Positions 60,003 to 64,000 of a stretch of 64,000 nt of DNA are shown piece by piece. The translations under genes and the position numbers were made by a program. This stretch comes from Corynebacterium sp. SCR221107. GTDB taxonomy: Bacteria > Actinomycetota > Actinomycetes > Mycobacteriales > Mycobacteriaceae. Location: contig NZ_CP115670.1 of the NCBI RefSeq assembly GCF_027886475.1, forward strand, positions 1,426,001 to 1,490,000, in the 5' to 3' direction. The notes below the pieces were generated by a model. That model was not told the origin of the DNA. It did not search any database and saw only the letters and a program-made list of their open reading frames with translations. Numbering within the stretch: the first letter of the stretch is position 1; the number at the start of each line of letters is the position of its first letter.

Positions 60003-61199
60003 ATGACTAACCGCGTCGTGCTCGCTTATTCGGGCGGCCTCGATACTTCCGTGGCGATTCCTTACCTGGCCAAGATGACCGGCGGCGAGGTCGTCGCCGT
60101 GTCCCTCGACCTGGGCCAAGGCGGCGAGGACATGGAATCCGTCCGCCAGCGCGCGCTTGATTGTGGTGCCGTCGAGGCCGTGGTCATTGACGCCAAGGAC
60201 GAGTTCGCCAACGAATACTGCCTGCCCACTATCAAGGCCAACGGCATGTACATGAAGCAGTACCCGCTGCTTTCCGCCATTTCTCGCCCTTTGATCGTCA
60301 AGCACCTCGTCCAGGCAGCGAAGGAACACGGCGGCACGCACGTCTCCCACGGCTGCACCGGCAAGGGAAACGACCAGGTCCGCTTCGAGGTCGGCTTCCG
60401 CTCCCTTGCTCCTGAGCTGGAGATCATCGCTCCTGCCCGCGACTACGCATGGACCCGCGACAAGGCCATCGCCTTCGCTGAGGAGATCAACCTGCCGATC
60501 GAGCAGTCCAAGAAGTCCCCGTTCTCCATCGACCAGAACGTCTGGGGTCGCGCGATCGAGACCGGCTTCCTGGAGGACCTGTGGAACCCGCCGACGAAGG
60601 ACCTGTACTCCTACACCGAGGACCCCAATCTGGGCAACGCGCCGGATGAGGTCATCATCTCCTTCGAGGCCGGCGTACCGGTTGCCATCGACGGCCGAAA
60701 GGTCACCGTCTTGGAGGCCATCGAGGAGCTCAACCGCCGCGCCGGTGCGCAGGGCGTGGGCCGCCTCGACATGGTCGAGGATCGCCTGGTGGGCATCAAG
60801 TCCCGCGAGGTCTATGAGGCGCCAGGTGCGATCGCGTTGATCACCGCCCACGAGGCGCTCGAGGACGTCACCGTCGAGCGCGAGCTCGCTCGCTACAAGC
60901 GCCTCATCGACGCCCGCTGGTCCGAGGAGGTCTACGACGGCCTGTGGTACGGCCCGCTCAAGCGCTCCCTGGACGCCTTTATCGAGTCCACCCAAGAGCA
61001 CGTCACCGGCGACATCCGCATGGTCATGCACGCGGGCTCCTGCGTGGTTAACGGCCGCCGCTCCAGCCACTCGCTCTATGACTTCAACTTGGCCACTTAC
61101 GATACCGGCGATACCTTCGACCAGACCTTGGCCAAGGGCTTCGTCGAGCTGCACGGCCTATCCTCCAAGATCGCGAACCGCCGCGACCGCGAGGCCTAA
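60003..61199 (+). CDS. argG: Argininosuccinate synthase
   Basis: A 398-residue ATP-dependent ligase joining citrulline and aspartate. The PP-loop is [17 protein letters not shown], followed by [15 protein letters not shown] and the citrulline site [28 protein letters not shown] precedes ATG 60003. The strong codon bias suggests high expression. A perfect 13-bp hairpin follows the stop. Confidence 0.97.
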   Translation: MTNRVVLAYSGGLDTSVAIPYLAKMTGGEVVAVSLDLGQGGEDMESVRQRALDCGAVEAVVIDAKDEFANEYCLPTIKANGMYMKQYPLLSAISRPLIVKHLVQAAKEHGGTHVSHGCTGKGNDQVRFEVGFRSLAPELEIIAPARDYAWTRDKAIAFAEEINLPIEQSKKSPFSIDQNVWGRAIETGFLEDLWNPPTKDLYSYTEDPNLGNAPDEVIISFEAGVPVAIDGRKVTVLEAIEELNRRAGAQGVGRLDMVEDRLVGIKSREVYEAPGAIALITAHEALEDVTVERELARYKRLIDARWSEEVYDGLWYGPLKRSLDAFIESTQEHVTGDIRMVMHAGSCVVNGRRSSHSLYDFNLATYDTGDTFDQTLAKGFVELHGLSSKIANRRDREA

Positions 61200-61219
61200 G
61201 CTTTAGACCCGTACCGCCA

Positions 61220-61254
61220 TCGGGGCTCACCTGTGTATTTGAGGTGAGCCCCGA
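61220..61254 (+). terminator. Hairpin after argG
   Basis: TCGGGGCTCACCT/AGGTGAGCCCCGA, a perfect 13-bp stem with a 9-base loop, 20 bp after the argG stop. No T-run follows, so termination may be incomplete. Confidence 0.7.
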
Positions 61255-61443
61255 CGTGCATGCCTAAGGCCTGCGTTGGTGCAGCTGCGCACCGTGCTTG
61301 CCGACGATGGCGACGCGCCTTCCCCAAGGCTCGATCATGCAGTTTGCACGTGGGCGCGGATAGGTTACTAATAGACTCGAACGCGAGTGTTGATTCGATG
61401 ACCAAGCCCAGGGCTTGCTGCTTGGGGCGCGAATTCCTACTAA

Positions 61444-62907
<1,464 letters not shown>

Positions 62908-63077
62908 AATTCCCACGGGCGGCTCCTGAGGGGAAGTACCGCACCGTAGGCGTCGTTAAGCGAAAAACGCAAGCGATGCCGACGGTGCGTTTTCGTTCGT
63001 GGCAAGCGCGCAAGCAGCCTGCCAAAATAGCACCGTGGGGCAGTGACTGCACACCGTATGCGGTAGGGTAGTGCGTT

Positions 63078-63257
63078 ATGAGTATCGATCCGACATTGCT
63101 TGAGGTTTTGGCCTGCCCGCAGGACAAAGGCCCCCTGGTTTATCTGGAAGACCAGCAGGTTCTGGTCAACGAGCGCCTCGGCATCGCCTATCGCATCGAC
63201 GACGGAATCCCGGTCATGCTTGCCGACGAAGCCCTCACCTGGCCACCAGCACAATAA
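63078..63257 (+). CDS. Trm112/YcaR-like small protein
   Basis: A 59-residue protein: DPTLLEVLACPQDKGPLVYL at the start and the C-terminal half LGIAYRIDDGIPVMLADEA, the pattern of the Trm112 family. The family's zinc Cys residues are reduced here to one (ACPQDKG). Eukaryotic and archaeal Trm112 activates methyltransferases; the bacterial role is less clear. It starts at ATG 63078 and ends 30 bp before tyrS. The dispersed word occurs in its codons for MLADE (63217-63228). Confidence 0.85.
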   Translation: MSIDPTLLEVLACPQDKGPLVYLEDQQVLVNERLGIAYRIDDGIPVMLADEALTWPPAQ

Positions 63258-63287
63258 ACCGAAGCGGAAGAAAGAATCTCAACCACG

Positions 63288-64000
63288 ATGAACATTATCG
63301 ACGAACTCACCTGGCGTGGGCTCATCAATCAATCTACCGACCTTGACGAACTCCGCGAGGCCTGCGAGCAGCCCATCACCTTGTACTGTGGCTTCGATCC
63401 CACGGGGGCCTCTTTGCACGCGGGTCACTTGGTTCCCTTGGTCATGCTTAAGCGCTTCCAGGAGGCCGGGCACCGCGTGATCACCCTCGCCGGTGGCGGC
63501 ACCGGCATGATCGGCGACCCCCGCGACATCGGCGAGCGCTCCATGCTCACCCTGGAGCAGGTCGAGGCCAACGTGGAGTCGATCAAGAACCAGATCCGTA
63601 GCTTCATCGATTACACCGATGACCGCGCGATCATGGTCAATAACGTCGACTGGCTGGGCAAGATGAGCCTCATCGAATTCCTGCGCGACCTGGGCAAGAA
63701 CTTCTCGCTGAACACCATGCTCGATCGCGAGACGGTCAAGCGTCGCCTCGAAAACGATGGCATTTCTTACACCGAGTTCTCCTACATGCTGCTGCAGTCC
63801 TTCGACTACGTGCAGCTTCATCGCGAGTATGACTGCGTGCTGCAAATCGGCGGTGGCGATCAGTGGGGCAACATCGTCTCCGGCGTTGACCTCAACCGCC
63901 GCATGAATCAGGCCAAGGTGCACGCCCTGACTGTGCCGTTGGTGACGGACGCGCAAGGTCAGAAGTTCGGCAAGTCCACCGGCGGCGGCAAGCTGTGGCT
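63288..64000 (+). CDS. tyrS: Tyrosyl-tRNA synthetase, N-terminal part
   Basis: The first 237 residues of a class I synthetase, cut by the window edge. It has [20 protein letters not shown] with the HIGH-type motif [15 protein letters not shown], the tyrosine-binding [27 protein letters not shown], and the KMSKS-type loop KFGKST. It attaches Tyr to tRNA-Tyr. GAAGAAAG precedes the ATG at 63288. Confidence 0.96.
   Translation, partial: MNIIDELTWRGLINQSTDLDELREACEQPITLYCGFDPTGASLHAGHLVPLVMLKRFQEAGHRVITLAGGGTGMIGDPRDIGERSMLTLEQVEANVESIKNQIRSFIDYTDDRAIMVNNVDWLGKMSLIEFLRDLGKNFSLNTMLDRETVKRRLENDGISYTEFSYMLLQSFDYVQLHREYDCVLQIGGGDQWGNIVSGVDLNRRMNQAKVHALTVPLVTDAQGQKFGKSTGGGKLW

Noticed and set aside
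59985..61154. Long minus-strand frame opposite argG (389 codons), and similar ones opposite rpsA and ptsG
   Set aside because: Mirror frames caused by strong codon bias in highly expressed genes; no family motif in any of them.

Overview
The window is a chromosomal segment of a GC-rich actinobacterium, almost certainly a Corynebacterium. The gene order polA - methyltransferase - rpsA - ptsG - coaE - uvrB - universal stress protein - metallo-hydrolase - uvrA - infC-rpmI-rplT - rRNA methylase - pheST - argCJBDFRGH - tyrS matches the backbone known for this genus. Proteins such as the fused EIIBCA glucose permease and the four-domain S1 protein read as corynebacterial. Assignments rest on protein motifs read by eye; no database was searched.

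Layout. 0-7 kb: end of rsmD, coaD, a TSUP-family permease, an HNH endonuclease, a polar amino-acid ABC transporter on the minus strand (binding protein, permease, ATPase), a DUF368 lipid-carrier translocase and an unusual short tRNA with a leucine CAA anticodon. 7-14 kb: an ABC-F ATPase with a structured leader, then a five-gene minus-strand ferric-siderophore operon under DtxR-like operators. 14-16.2 kb: an ArsR repressor, a CxC-type permease and a small thioredoxin-like protein. 16.2-31.6 kb: polA, methyltransferase, rpsA, ptsG, coaE, an IS3-family insertion, uvrB, a universal stress protein and a 3-hydroxyacyl-CoA dehydrogenase. 31.9-36.7 kb: an accessory and decaying stretch with a DUF554 protein, a gene remnant, a VOC-family pseudogene, short direct repeats, an unknown exported protein and an M20 amidohydrolase pseudogene. 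36.7-46.9 kb: HelD/HelR-type RNA polymerase helicase, DoxX-like protein, metallo-hydrolase, uvrA and the IF3-L35-L20 operon. 47.1-48.2 kb: a GIY-YIG gene broken by a frameshift. 48.3-64 kb: rRNA methylase, pheST, the complete arginine cluster argCJBDFRGH, a Trm112-like protein and the start of tyrS.

How the genes work together. The arginine genes cover every step from acetylglutamate recycling to arginine, plus their repressor ArgR. UvrA and UvrB supply two thirds of the nucleotide excision complex, and PolA fills the gaps. CoaD and CoaE are the last two steps of coenzyme A synthesis. The siderophore operon couples uptake to reductive iron release by a siderophore-interacting flavoprotein.

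The most unusual signal is not a gene. A 12-base word, TGCTTKCCGACG (K = G or T), occurs 16 times in this 64 kb in both orientations, 12 of them in the small intergenic fraction, where roughly 0.02 would be expected by chance. Other points worth attention are an inverted-repeat leader with a three-codon upstream ORF before the ABC-F gene, a strong intercistronic hairpin in the amino-acid transporter operon, and the cluster of broken genes at 32-37 kb.
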